Assembly: GCA_031398975.1 (NCBI GenBank)
Contig: JANNOI010000036.1
Span: forward strand, 1 to 58,737
Reading direction: 5' to 3'
DNA length: 58,737 bases
DNA from: JAKFWI01 sp031398975
GTDB lineage: Bacteria > Pseudomonadota > Alphaproteobacteria > Caulobacterales > Aquidulcibacteraceae
Part shown: positions 44,775 to 53,575 of the stretch, in pieces
Numbering within the stretch: position 1 is the first letter of the stretch
Layout of the letters: each line of letters opens with the position of its first letter
Translations under genes and position numbers: made by a program
Notes under the pieces: model-generated
Seen by the model: only the letters and a program-made list of their open reading frames with translations
Database searches by the model: none
What the model was told of the DNA's origin: nothing

Positions 44775-45209
44775 TTAGGCCTCCTTGCGGCGCACGCCGC
44801 GGCCTAGCCCGATGCGCTTGGCGAATTCCGAACGGCGGGCGGCATAACTCGGCGCCACCATCGGGTAATCCGCAGGAAGGTTCCAACGCTTGCGGTACTC
44901 CTCGGGAGACATGTCGTATGTCGAGCGCAAATACCGCTTGAGCATCTTCAACTTCTTCCCGTCTTCCAGGCAAATGATATAATCATTGTGCACGGACTTG
45001 TTCACCGCGATCGCCGGTTTCGGCTTTTCGGAGATCTTTTCCTCTTCGCCGCGCGCCAACCCCGTCATAGTCCGATGCACGGATCGGATAAGCTCAGGCA
45101 GTTGATCGATTGCAATCGTGTTGTTTGCCGCGAAGGAGGCTACGATATCGGTCGTCATTCGGAGCGCATCTTCGGCGCTTAATAGATTCTCGGGATGTTC
45201 CTCGCGCAT
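44775..45209 (-). CDS. mucR: MucR/Ros-family transcriptional regulator lacking zinc histidines
   Basis: A 144-residue H-NS-like global regulator of alphaproteobacteria. N-terminal half: LLSAEDALRMTTDIVASFAA, oligomerisation region. C-terminal half: DYIICLEDGKKLKMLKRYL, then MSPEEYRKRWNLPADYPMVA, the Ros/MucR DNA-binding fold. The usual RHLxxHY histidines are replaced (RYLRSTY), so the Zn site seems lost although one Cys remains. ATG at 45209 has GAAGG upstream. The gap before it (45210-45399) is AT-rich, fitting MucR autoregulation at AT-rich sites. Confidence 0.9.
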   Translation of the reverse strand: MREEHPENLLSAEDALRMTTDIVASFAANNTIAIDQLPELIRSVHRTMTGLARGEEEKISEKPKPAIAVNKSVHNDYIICLEDGKKLKMLKRYLRSTYDMSPEEYRKRWNLPADYPMVAPSYAARRSEFAKRIGLGRGVRRKEA

Positions 45210-45399
45210 CACATAACCTTCAGTCACTTCTCACCGCCCTGCCAAGCCGACGCGAATATCGCTTACAATCTGTCGCTATTCAAGTATTGTGTAACGATCC
45301 GCAGTTGCTGGATTTGTGAAATGGTTTGTGGCCAATAGCGCGTAAAACGTGGTCGGCTATTCGACATTCGCTATTCGTTAACATCCACGCCAGGGTTCC
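45210..45399. promoter_or_regulatory. AT-rich divergent mucR/nrdR control region
   Basis: A 190-base gap, the most AT-rich between-gene stretch in this part, with CTATTCG repeated twice in direct order about 16 bases apart around 45356-45378. It must hold both the mucR promoter (minus) and the nrdR-rib operon promoter (plus). No FMN riboswitch fold was recognised. Confidence 0.4.
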
Positions 45400-45876
45400 A
45401 TGCGCTGCCCCTTCTGCCAGAACGAAGACACTCAAGTTAAAGATTCCCGCCCGACCGAAGATGGCGCGTGCATCCGCCGCCGACGCCAGTGCGGGGCCTG
45501 CGCGGGGCGGTTCACCACGTTCGAGCGGGTCCAGCTGCGCGACCTCGTGGTGCTGAAGCGCTCCGGCAGGCGGGTGGCGTTCGAGCGCGACAAACTGGTC
45601 CGGTCGGTGACGATCGCGCTGCGCAAACGCCCGGTGGAGCCTGAAAAGATCGAGCAGATGGTGTCTGGCATCGTGCGCCAGCTCGAGAGCCTGGGCGACA
45701 GCGAGATCAGCTCCGACCAGATCGGGGAGATGGTCATGGAGGCGCTGGCGGGCCTCGATAAGGTGGCGTTCGTGCGCTACGCCTCGGTCTACAAGGATTT
45801 CCGCGAGACCGGGGATTTCGCCCGCTTTCTGGACGAAAACCGCTTGGAAGGCGCGGGGGCCGATAAAGGTGGCTGA
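45400..45876 (+). CDS. nrdR: NrdR, repressor of ribonucleotide reductase genes
   Basis: A 158-residue repressor: N-terminal zinc ribbon (Cys3/Cys6 in RCPFC, Cys31/Cys34 in CGAC), then an ATP-cone domain (VLKRSGRRVAFERDKLVRSV) that senses ATP/dATP. Its likely target in this window is nrdA via boxes at 11498-11545. First gene of the nrdR-rib-nusB-thiL operon; ribD starts at a GTG inside its last codons. Confidence 0.97.
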   Translation: MRCPFCQNEDTQVKDSRPTEDGACIRRRRQCGACAGRFTTFERVQLRDLVVLKRSGRRVAFERDKLVRSVTIALRKRPVEPEKIEQMVSGIVRQLESLGDSEISSDQIGEMVMEALAGLDKVAFVRYASVYKDFRETGDFARFLDENRLEGAGADKGG

Positions 45877-46549
45877 GGCCGCGGCAACGCGCCCGCGCGT
45901 CACGCTCAAGACCGCCACCAGCCTGGACGGGCGAATCGCTACCGCCGACGGCGCCAGCAAATGGATTACGGGCGCACAAGCGCGCGCGGCCGGCCACCGC
46001 CTGCGCGGGGCCCATGACGCCATCATCGTCGGCTCCGGCACCGCCCTCCTGGACGATCCCGAGCTTACCGCCCGCGGGGATCCCGCCCCCGTCCGCCAGC
46101 CGCTGCGCGTGGTGGTGGATACAAAGCTTCGCCTCTCCCCGACCAGCCGGCTGTTGCAGACCATCTCGCTTGGCCCGGTGCTGATCCTGGGTGGGCGCAA
46201 CGCCGATCGCGAGGCCAAGGCCGCTATCGAGGCCGCCGGCGGGCAGGTGGCGCTCCTGCCCCATGACGTCGACGGCGTGGACTTGAGCGCAGCGCTCACC
46301 CATCTAAGGCAGGAGCATGGGGTCGAGACCCTGCTCGTAGAGGGCGGCGGGGGCCTGTTCGGGGCCTTCCTCGCGGCCGGCTGCGCGGACCGGCTGGAAT
46401 GGTTTCGCGCGCCGATCGTGATCGGCCAGGAGGGCCGCCCGGCGGCGGCGGGCCTGGGCGTGGAGCGGCTGGACCACGCATTACGGTTCCGGCGGGTGGC
46501 GCTGCGCGAGGTCGGCGAGGACGTCTGGGAAAGTTATGAAAGGGCGTGA
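45869..46549 (+). CDS. ribD: RibD-type reductase domain only (riboflavin biosynthesis)
   Basis: A 226-residue protein corresponding to the C-terminal reductase half of RibD: RVTLKTATSLDGRIATADG, SKWITGAQARAAGHRLRG, HDAIIVGSGTALLDDPELTAR, LLVEGGGGLFGAFL. It reduces the ribosylaminopyrimidine intermediate. The N-terminal zinc deaminase (HAE...PCxxxxxxPPC) that fuses to it in most bacteria is missing, and the GTG start overlaps nrdR, leaving no room for it. Deamination must use another gene. Position in the standard operon supports a riboflavin role. Confidence 0.88.
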   Translation: MAEAAATRPRVTLKTATSLDGRIATADGASKWITGAQARAAGHRLRGAHDAIIVGSGTALLDDPELTARGDPAPVRQPLRVVVDTKLRLSPTSRLLQTISLGPVLILGGRNADREAKAAIEAAGGQVALLPHDVDGVDLSAALTHLRQEHGVETLLVEGGGGLFGAFLAAGCADRLEWFRAPIVIGQEGRPAAAGLGVERLDHALRFRRVALREVGEDVWESYERA

Positions 46550-46555
46550 GGCGCG

Positions 46556-47173
46556 ATGTTTACCGGACTGATCAGCGATGTGGGCGAGATCGTCGCGCTC
46601 CGCGTCCGGGAGGAGGCCTCCGGCCCGCTGACGCGGTTCCACGTGCGCTCTCGCTACGATCCGGCGAGCGTGGCCATCGGCGCCTCGATCGCCCATTCGG
46701 GGGTATGCCTGACCGTGGTGGAGGCCGAGCCGGCCGGGCAGGGGATGGTGCATGTGGTCGAGGCCGTGCCCGAGACGCTCGCCCGGTCGACGCTCGGGGC
46801 CTGGGCGGTGGGGACCCGGGTCAATCTGGAGCGGTCCCTGCGGGCGGGGGACGAATTGGGCGGGCACCTGGTGGCCGGCCATGTGGACGCGGTAGGCCAG
46901 GTGCGCGCGGTGACCCCCGAGGGCGGCGGCCGGCGCATCGCGATCGAGGCGCCAGAGGATCTTGCGCCCTTGATCGCCTTTAAAGGCTCGGTCACGGTGG
47001 ACGGCGTATCCTTGACCGTGGCGCACGCGGCGGGGAACACGTTCGAGGTCGCGATTATCCCCCACACGGGCGCCGTCACGACGCTCGGGGAATTGCGGGC
47101 GGGGGACCGCGTCAATCTCGAGGCCGATACGGTCGCGCGGTACGTCGCGCGCCTGCTGGCGGCGCGGGCGTGA
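46556..47173 (+). CDS. ribE: Riboflavin synthase alpha subunit
   Basis: Dismutates two 6,7-dimethyl-8-ribityllumazines into riboflavin. A 205-residue protein of two lumazine-binding barrels: MFTGLISDVGEIVAL with GASIAHSGVCLTVVEAEP, and HLVAGHVDAVGQV with SVTVDGVSLTVAHAAG. It starts six bases after ribD. Confidence 0.96.
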   Translation: MFTGLISDVGEIVALRVREEASGPLTRFHVRSRYDPASVAIGASIAHSGVCLTVVEAEPAGQGMVHVVEAVPETLARSTLGAWAVGTRVNLERSLRAGDELGGHLVAGHVDAVGQVRAVTPEGGGRRIAIEAPEDLAPLIAFKGSVTVDGVSLTVAHAAGNTFEVAIIPHTGAVTTLGELRAGDRVNLEADTVARYVARLLAARA

Positions 47174-47209
47174 GGAACAAGAACCAAAAACGATGAGGGA
47201 GAAGGGCCG

Positions 47210-48331
47210 ATGGCCGAGGTTTTGACCCTGGAGGAGATCCACCGCGCCATCACGCCGGCGCCGGCCCTGATCGAGGAGGCCCGCCAGGGGCGGATGTACA
47301 TCCTCGTCGACGCCGAGGAGCGCGAGAACGAGGGCGACCTCGTGATCCCCGCCCAATTCGCCACCCCGGCGGCGATCAATTTCATGGCCCGCTACGGGCG
47401 CGGCCTGATCTGCCTCGCGCTGACCCCCGAACGCGCGCACGAGCTCGCGCTCGAGCCCATGGCCGCCCGCAACCAGACCCGCCTGCAGACCGCCTTCACC
47501 GTCTCGATCGAGGCCAAGCACGGCATCTCCACCGGCATCTCCGCCCATGACCGCTCCCACACCGTGGCCGTGGCGATCGATCCCACCAAGGGCGCCGAGG
47601 ACATCGTGTCCCCCGGCCACGTCTTCCCCCTGATCGCCCGGCCCGGCGGCGTGCTGGTGCGCGCGGGCCACACGGAGGCCTCGGTCGATGTGTCCCGCCT
47701 GGCGGGGCTGATCCCGGCGGCGGTGATCTGCGAAGTGATGAACGATGACGGCACGATGGCGCGCCTGCCGGACCTGATCGACTTCGCCCGCCGCCACGAC
47801 CTGAAGATCGGCGCGATCTCGGACCTGATCGCCTATCGCCGCGACCATGACCACATCGTCGAGCGGGTCGGCGAGACCCCGCTCGACACCACGTTTGGCG
47901 AGGGCTTCCGCACGATCGTCTACCGCAACAAACTCGACGGCGCGGAGCTTCTGGCGGTGGTGCGGGGCGCGATCCGGCCGGAGCGGCCGGTCCTGGTGCG
48001 GATGCACCGCTTCGATTTCCCCGGCGACCTGCTGGGCGAGCACGGCGCCCGCGAAGCGCTGATCCCGAAGGCGATGCGCGCCATCGCCGCCGATCCGGAC
48101 GGGGGGGTGATGGTGCTGCTGCGCGATCCCATGCCCGGCCCGCTCGCCCGGCGCCTGCCTCTCGGCGGGGACCACGACGATGCGCGCATGCTGCGGGAGT
48201 ATGGGGTCGGGGCGCAGATCCTGCGGGATTTGGGGGTCGCGCGCATGATCTTGTTGTCGAACGCGCCGCAAAAGATCATTGGTCTTGAAGGATATGGCCT
48301 GAGCGTAGAGGGCTGGCGCGAACTCAGCTAA
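47210..48331 (+). CDS. ribB: 3,4-dihydroxy-2-butanone-4-phosphate synthase with degenerate GTP cyclohydrolase II domain (RibBX type)
   Basis: A 373-residue protein. Residues ~5-210 are the RibB enzyme (VDAEERENEGDLVIPAQ, TGISAHDRSHT, HVFPLIARPGGVLVRAGHTEA), making dihydroxybutanone phosphate from ribulose-5-phosphate. The C-terminal part (~215-373) has the RibA shape but lacks the Cys zinc ligands (usual GDxxxSxxCDC): the site reads RFDFPGDLLGEHGAREAL. So the GTP cyclohydrolase II activity is doubtful. SD AGGGAGAAGGG-like sequence precedes ATG. Confidence 0.93.
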   Translation: MAEVLTLEEIHRAITPAPALIEEARQGRMYILVDAEERENEGDLVIPAQFATPAAINFMARYGRGLICLALTPERAHELALEPMAARNQTRLQTAFTVSIEAKHGISTGISAHDRSHTVAVAIDPTKGAEDIVSPGHVFPLIARPGGVLVRAGHTEASVDVSRLAGLIPAAVICEVMNDDGTMARLPDLIDFARRHDLKIGAISDLIAYRRDHDHIVERVGETPLDTTFGEGFRTIVYRNKLDGAELLAVVRGAIRPERPVLVRMHRFDFPGDLLGEHGAREALIPKAMRAIAADPDGGVMVLLRDPMPGPLARRLPLGGDHDDARMLREYGVGAQILRDLGVARMILLSNAPQKIIGLEGYGLSVEGWRELS

Positions 48332-48342
48332 GGCTTGCCTCC

Positions 48343-48840
48343 ATGCACGCACCCGATCAGCCCTCCCTCGTTCTGCAGCTCGAAGGCGCGCGCGTACTGC
48401 TGCTTTCGGCGCGCTATTACGCGCCCATCGTGGACGCCCTGATCGCCGGCGCCGAGGCCGCGGTCGCGGCGGCGGCGGGCGCGACGACGGAGCGGATGGA
48501 GGTGCCTGGCGCGTTCGAGCTTCCCGCCGCGATCGCCGCCGTCCAGAACGCGAGCGAGCACGGCCGCATCCCGCCCTTCGACGCCTATGTCGCGCTCGGC
48601 TGCGTGATCCGGGGCGAGACCACCCATTATGACTACGTCTGCGCCGAGACCGCGCGTGGGCTCATGGATTTGGCGATCCAGCGCGGGCTGGCGATCGGGT
48701 TCGGCGTGCTGACGGTGGAAAGCGAGGCCCAGGCCCTGGCGCGCGCCGAGGCGGGAGGGCGCAACAAGGGCGCGGAGGCCGCGGGCGCAGCCCTCGCCAT
48801 CGCTGCGCTCAAGCGCCGCCTGGCCGGCCACGTCCGGTGA
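48343..48840 (+). CDS. ribH: 6,7-dimethyl-8-ribityllumazine synthase
   Basis: A 165-residue lumazine synthase: MEVPGAFELPAAIAAV, YVALGCVIRGETTHYDYVC, and a C-terminal GRNKGAEAAGAALAI. Condenses the pyrimidine and dihydroxybutanone phosphate. An N-terminal extension of about 12 residues is longer than usual. Its end overlaps the nusB start (GTGA at 48837). Confidence 0.96.
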   Translation: MHAPDQPSLVLQLEGARVLLLSARYYAPIVDALIAGAEAAVAAAAGATTERMEVPGAFELPAAIAAVQNASEHGRIPPFDAYVALGCVIRGETTHYDYVCAETARGLMDLAIQRGLAIGFGVLTVESEAQALARAEAGGRNKGAEAAGAALAIAALKRRLAGHVR

Positions 48841-49340
48841 CCGCGCCCGCCGGCGCCTCCCCGGAAGCCGGCGCGCCCAACAATCCTGAAAGCGCCAGGC
48901 GCTCCGCGCGCCGGGCCGCGCGCCTGGCGGCGGTGCAGGCGCTTTACCAGATGGAGCTCTCCGGCTCGACCCCGCAAGCGGCGATGCAGGACATCCGCGC
49001 CGGGCGCCTGCCCGCGCTCGAGACCGGCCCCGCCGACGTCGACGTCGATTCGGACCTGTTCGCCCGCATCGTCGAGGGGGCGGTGGCCCAGCAGGGCGCG
49101 GTGGACACCGCGATCGCGCGCGCGCTGTCCCAGGGGTGGCGCCTGGAGCGGATCGATGCGGTGGCGCGCGCGGTGCTGCGGGCCGGGCTGGTTGAGCTGT
49201 GGAGTGATTCCGCCACCCCGCAGGCGGTGGTGATCAGCGAATTCGTGGAGGTGTCGAAGGGCTTCTTCGAAGGCCCCGAGCCCGGCTTTATCAACGCCGC
49301 CCTGGACGCAGCCGCCCGCGCCGTGCGCCCCGAGGGCTGA
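48837..49340 (+). CDS. nusB: Transcription antitermination factor NusB
   Basis: A 167-residue all-helical factor for rRNA antitermination. GTG start overlaps the ribH stop. An Ala/Arg-rich N-terminal tail is followed by AARLAAVQALYQMELSG, ERIDAVARAVLRAGLVEL, and VVISEFVEVSKGFF, the NusB signature. The fixed ribH-nusB-thiL order is conserved in alphaproteobacteria. Confidence 0.95.
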   Translation: MTAPAGASPEAGAPNNPESARRSARRAARLAAVQALYQMELSGSTPQAAMQDIRAGRLPALETGPADVDVDSDLFARIVEGAVAQQGAVDTAIARALSQGWRLERIDAVARAVLRAGLVELWSDSATPQAVVISEFVEVSKGFFEGPEPGFINAALDAAARAVRPEG

Positions 49341-49344
49341 GGCC

Positions 49345-50319
49345 TTGGACGAATTCGCCGCCATCGCCCGCTTTTTTGCGCCCCTCGCGGCAAGCCCCGG
49401 CGCGCGGGGCCTGCTGGACGATGTGGGCCTGTTGGCTCTCCCCGGCGCGGGCGGGCCGCTGATCGTCACCACCGATGCGGTGGTGGAGGGCGTGCACTTC
49501 CTGCCGGACGACCCCCTGGACGACGTCGCCTGCAAGGCGATCCGGGTGAACGTGTCCGATGTCGCGGCCAAGGGCGGGCGCCCGATGGCGTTCACGCTGG
49601 CGCTGGCGTGGCCCCAAAACCGCCCGGCGGCGGAGATGGAGGCGCTGGCGCGCGGCCTCCAGGGCGATATCGCCCGCTACGATCTGGCGCTCTTGGGAGG
49701 CGACACCGTCTCCACCCCGGGCCCGCTCACCCTGTGCGTGACCCTGATCGCCGCACCCTATGGCGCCCGCGTACCTGCGCGCGCGGACGCGGAGGCGGGC
49801 GACGACGTCTGGGTCACCGGGACCATCGGCGATGCTGGCCTTGGCTTGCGCCTGGCGCGCGGGGAGGCGGGAATTCCGCGCGATCCCGCCCTGCTCAACG
49901 CCTACCGCCGCCCCGATCCGCCCCTCGAAGCGGCCCCCCTGATCGCCCGTTTCGCGCGCGCCTCGATGGACGTCTCCGACGGGCTGGCGGGGGATATAGA
50001 AAAGCTCGCCGCCGCTTCGGGCAAGGCGATCACGCTCGAGCTCGCTGGCTTGCCGCTCTCGCCCGCGGCGGCGCTCTGGGTGCAGGCGCAGGCGGACCCG
50101 TGGGCCGCGCGCGCCTGGCTCAGTGGGGCGGGGGACGATTACCAGGCCTTGTTCACCGCCGCTCCCGGCGATCGCGCCGCCATCGAAGCGCAAGCCCCCT
50201 GCCGCCTCACCCGCCTGGGAAGTGTTCGCGAAGGCGCAGGCGTTCGCCTCCTCACCCCCCACGGGGACGCCGCGCCCTCCAGCTATCGCCACACGCTGGG
50301 CGGCGCTAACGGGACGTAA
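49345..50319 (+). CDS. thiL: Thiamine-monophosphate kinase
   Basis: Phosphorylates thiamine monophosphate to the diphosphate. A 324-residue PurM-fold kinase with DDVGLLALPG, IVTTDAVVEGVHFL, KAIRVNVSDVAAKGG, SMDVSDGLAGDIEKL and SGAGDDYQALFTA. Start is a TTG four bases after the nusB stop; no better start fits. Confidence 0.94.
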   Translation: MDEFAAIARFFAPLAASPGARGLLDDVGLLALPGAGGPLIVTTDAVVEGVHFLPDDPLDDVACKAIRVNVSDVAAKGGRPMAFTLALAWPQNRPAAEMEALARGLQGDIARYDLALLGGDTVSTPGPLTLCVTLIAAPYGARVPARADAEAGDDVWVTGTIGDAGLGLRLARGEAGIPRDPALLNAYRRPDPPLEAAPLIARFARASMDVSDGLAGDIEKLAAASGKAITLELAGLPLSPAAALWVQAQADPWAARAWLSGAGDDYQALFTAAPGDRAAIEAQAPCRLTRLGSVREGAGVRLLTPHGDAAPSSYRHTLGGANGT

Positions 50320-50332
50320 AGGCGGAGCGCGC

Positions 50333-50749
50333 ATGACGGGCGTCATGCTGCGTCTGGCCCTTTTTTCCATGCTGCTCGCCGCCGGCCCCGCCCACGCGGC
50401 CGGGGGCGCAAGTCCGCCGGACACCGCCTCCGAGCGCCAGATGCAGGCGGCCAATGTCGTCACCCCGGTGGTGCGCGCGGGCAGGCTCCGCAATTATCTG
50501 TTCGTCACCGTGCAGGTGGATCTGAGCCCCGGCGCGGACCTTATGAAAACGCGCGAGCGGGCCCATTTCCTGCGCGACGCCCTGCTGCGCGCCGCCCACC
50601 GCGCCGACCTCGCCGATCCCGCCCGCGACGACCAGCTCAATACCCCCGCCGCCCTGAAGGTCTATAGGGCGGCCGCGCAAGAGGCGCTGGGGGCGGGCAG
50701 CGTGAAATCGGTGTCCGTGGTTTCGGTGGATACGCTGCGCCGGCGCTGA
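50333..50749 (+). CDS. Secreted hypothetical protein between thiL and hppA
   Basis: A 138-residue protein with a clear signal peptide (MLRLALFSMLLAAGPAHA). The mature protein holds a conserved-looking strand RLRNYLFVTVQVDLSPG followed by RAHFLRDALLRAAHRADL and a C-terminal SVKSVSVVSVDTLRRR. The alternation faintly recalls the periplasmic FliL fold but there is no TM anchor. It starts 13 bases after thiL, so is likely the last gene of the operon. Confidence 0.7.
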   Translation: MTGVMLRLALFSMLLAAGPAHAAGGASPPDTASERQMQAANVVTPVVRAGRLRNYLFVTVQVDLSPGADLMKTRERAHFLRDALLRAAHRADLADPARDDQLNTPAALKVYRAAAQEALGAGSVKSVSVVSVDTLRRR

Positions 50750-50912
50750 GGCGCCCCAAACACGAGCGCGATTGCGTGCGCACCCGGGCTTTGGCACTGT
50801 CCGCACCGCTCACCGCGGCCGGCTTTCGACCCGGCGGCGCGCGCATGCGGGGAGGCGGGGCGTACCCGCGATCCATAACAAGTAAGCCCGCAAGGGCCCG
50901 GGGGAGACGCCG

Positions 50913-53030
50913 ATGGATGCGACGATACTTTGGCTGGTGATCGGATCCGGCCTGCTGGCGGCGCTGTACGGGTTCCTCCAAAGCCGCGCGATCCAGGCCA
51001 AGAGCCCGGGCGACGCGCGCATGCAGGAGATCGCCGCCGCCATCCAGGAGGGCGCGCGCGCCTATCTGAAGCGCCAATACACCACCATCGCCTATGTCGG
51101 CGCGGCGCTGGTCGTGGCGATCCTTATTCTGCTGGGGCCGCTGGAGGCGGTGGGCTTCGTGATCGGGGCGGTGCTTTCGGGCGCGGCGGGCTTCATCGGC
51201 ATGAACGTGTCGGTGCAGGCCAATGTGCGCACCACGGAGGCGGCCAAATCGGGCCTCGCGGCCGGTCTTTCGCTGGCGTTCAACGCCGGGGCGGTCACGG
51301 GCATGCTGGTGGCGGGCTTCGCGCTGCTGAGCGTGTCGGTTTATTTCGCGATCCTCACCCTGGGGCTCGGCCTTGCGCCGTCCGACCGGCAGGTGGTGGA
51401 TGCGCTGGTGGCGCTGGGCTTCGGCGCCTCGCTGATCTCGATCTTCGCCCGCCTGGGCGGGGGCATCTTCACCAAGGGCGCTGACGTCGGGGGCGATCTC
51501 GTCGGCAAGGTCGAGGCCGGCATCCCGGAGGACGATCCCCGCAACCCCGCCACGATCGCCGACAATGTGGGCGATAATGTCGGCGATTGCGCCGGCATGG
51601 CCGCGGACCTCTTCGAGACCTACGCGGTGACGACGGTGGCGACCATGGTTTTGGCCTCGATCCTGTTCCGGGAGGATCCCAACGCGGTCTCGGCCATGAT
51701 GCTGCTGCCGCTGGCGATCGGGGGGGCGTGCATCCTTACCTCCATCCTCGGCATGTTCTTCGTTCGGCTGGACGCGTCCAACAACATCATGGGCGCGCTC
51801 TATAAGGGTTTGGGAGCGGCGGGCGTGTTGTCCATCGCCGGCCTCGCGGGCGCGATCCAGGTGGTGAACAATGGTTTCGGCCCGATCATCGCGGGGGGCG
51901 CGATCACCGGCGCGGACCTGTTCTGGTGCGGACTCGTGGGCCTTGGCGTCACCGGGCTGATCGTTTGGATCACCGAATATTACACCAGCACCGCGTTCCG
52001 CCCGGTCCGCTCGATCGCGGAGGCCTCGCGCAGCGGGCATGGCACGAACGTGATCCAGGGGCTGGCCGTCTCGATGGAATCCACCGCGCTTCCGGCCCTG
52101 GTGATCGTCGCCGGGATCGCGTGCGCCTATGGGCTGGCCGGGCTGTTCGGCATCGCGGTTGCGGTCACGACCATGCTGGCCATCGCCGGGGTGGTGGTCG
52201 CGCTCGACGCCTTCGGCCCGGTGACGGACAATGCCGGGGGGATCGCGGAAATGGCCGACCTGCCCAAGGAGGTGCGCGTCACCACCGACGCCCTCGATGC
52301 GGTGGGCAACACCACCAAGGCCGTCACCAAGGGCTACGCCATCGGCTCGGCGGGCCTTGGCGCGCTGGTGCTGTTTGCGGCCTATGTGGAGGACGTGAAA
52401 TTCTACGCCTCGACCCCGGCCGAGCATCCCTTCTTCGCCGACGTTTTTCCCGATTTCGCGCTCAATAACCCGTACGTCATCATCGGCTTGTTCCTGGGCG
52501 GCCTGCTGCCCTATCTGTTCGGCGGCTGGTCGATGACGGCGGTGGGGCGGGCGGCCGGCGCGGTGGTGGAGGAGGTGCGCCGCCAGTTCCGCGAAATCCC
52601 TGGCATCATGGAGCGCACCGCCAAGCCCGATTATGGCCGCGCGGTCGATATCCTCACCAAGGCCGCGATCCGGGAGATGATCGTGCCGTCGCTGCTGCCG
52701 GTGCTGTCGCCGGTGCTGGTGTTCGGGGCGGTCTACGCCGTGGCCGGCAAGAGCGATGCGTTCGCGGCGCTGGGCGCGATGCTGGTGGGGGTGATCGTCA
52801 CGGGCCTGTTCGTGGCCGTCTCCATGACCTCGGGCGGGGGCGCCTGGGACAATGCGAAGAAATACATCGAGGAAGGCCATTTCGGCGGCAAAGGCTCGGA
52901 CGCGCACAAGGCCGCCGTCACCGGCGACACGGTCGGCGATCCCTACAAGGACACCGCGGGCCCGGCCGTGAACCCGATGATCAAGATCACCAATATCGTG
53001 GCGCTGTTGCTGCTGGCCGCGATGGCCTGA
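50913..53030 (+). CDS. hppA: Membrane-bound proton-pumping pyrophosphatase, K+-independent type
   Basis: A 705-residue polytopic protein that couples PPi hydrolysis to H+ export. Catalytic loops: GGGIFTKGADVGGDLVGKVE, ADNVGDNVGDCAGMAADLFE and the C-terminal DTVGDPYKDTAGPAVNP. At the K+-specificity site the sequence is GNTTKAVTKG; Lys rather than Ala marks the K+-independent family. An Ala-rich gap of 163 bases precedes it; GGGGGAGACG is at the ribosome-binding distance. Confidence 0.96.
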   Translation: MDATILWLVIGSGLLAALYGFLQSRAIQAKSPGDARMQEIAAAIQEGARAYLKRQYTTIAYVGAALVVAILILLGPLEAVGFVIGAVLSGAAGFIGMNVSVQANVRTTEAAKSGLAAGLSLAFNAGAVTGMLVAGFALLSVSVYFAILTLGLGLAPSDRQVVDALVALGFGASLISIFARLGGGIFTKGADVGGDLVGKVEAGIPEDDPRNPATIADNVGDNVGDCAGMAADLFETYAVTTVATMVLASILFREDPNAVSAMMLLPLAIGGACILTSILGMFFVRLDASNNIMGALYKGLGAAGVLSIAGLAGAIQVVNNGFGPIIAGGAITGADLFWCGLVGLGVTGLIVWITEYYTSTAFRPVRSIAEASRSGHGTNVIQGLAVSMESTALPALVIVAGIACAYGLAGLFGIAVAVTTMLAIAGVVVALDAFGPVTDNAGGIAEMADLPKEVRVTTDALDAVGNTTKAVTKGYAIGSAGLGALVLFAAYVEDVKFYASTPAEHPFFADVFPDFALNNPYVIIGLFLGGLLPYLFGGWSMTAVGRAAGAVVEEVRRQFREIPGIMERTAKPDYGRAVDILTKAAIREMIVPSLLPVLSPVLVFGAVYAVAGKSDAFAALGAMLVGVIVTGLFVAVSMTSGGGAWDNAKKYIEEGHFGGKGSDAHKAAVTGDTVGDPYKDTAGPAVNPMIKITNIVALLLLAAMA

Positions 53031-53040
53031 CGCGAAAGCT

Positions 53041-53505
53041 CTAGCGCCGCTGGCGGCGGTTCTGGTCGTCGTCGGTCAGCACCGGGGCGGCGGCGCCCAC
53101 ATTGCCGAACAATTGCTCCAGCAGGCCGAGCTCGCGCCCGCGCGTGGGCGTCTTGTCGTCGTTATAGGCGATCACCCGGCCCTTCTCGAGGCCGAACCGG
53201 TCCACCTTGGACACGACGTCATCGGCCCCGAACCGCACCACCGTGATTTCGCGCTGGGTGGTCTTGGGGATGTAGAAGGCGATCCGCTGCTCGGTGGAGG
53301 CGATGTAATACCAGGCCGTCTGCTCGAACATGCCGGTGGTGGAAGGCGTGCCCATGCGGGCGAGCACGGTGGTCTTGGTGTCGACGCCCGGCTGGACCTC
53401 CAGCGGCTCCTTGCTGTCGGGCGCCCAGCCGTGCTGGTCGCGCGTGGGGCTGCAGGCGGACGCCAAAGCCAGGCTGAGGACAACGCCGACGGCGACGCGA
53501 TGCAT
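53041..53505 (-). CDS. bamE: Outer membrane assembly lipoprotein BamE
   Basis: A 154-residue SmpA/OmlA-type protein. Signal peptide with lipobox ASAC, then the BamE core: VQPGVDTKTTVLARMGTPST, AWYYIASTEQRIAF, and VVRFGADDVVSKVDRFGLE. Accessory to the BamA beta-barrel insertase. It is convergent with hppA and divergent from the chaperone gene, as in many alphaproteobacteria. Confidence 0.94.
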   Translation of the reverse strand: MHRVAVGVVLSLALASACSPTRDQHGWAPDSKEPLEVQPGVDTKTTVLARMGTPSTTGMFEQTAWYYIASTEQRIAFYIPKTTQREITVVRFGADDVVSKVDRFGLEKGRVIAYNDDKTPTRGRELGLLEQLFGNVGAAAPVLTDDDQNRRQRR

Positions 53506-53575
53506 GGCTTCTCCTCGTGAAAACGATTAGCTGCCTCCCTAAGGCCCTGCGATCGGGGCGGCAAGAGGGCGGCGC

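Noticed and set aside
45210..45399. FMN riboswitch before the riboflavin operon
   Set aside because: No conserved RFN-element segments were recognised in this gap, nor in 47174-47209.
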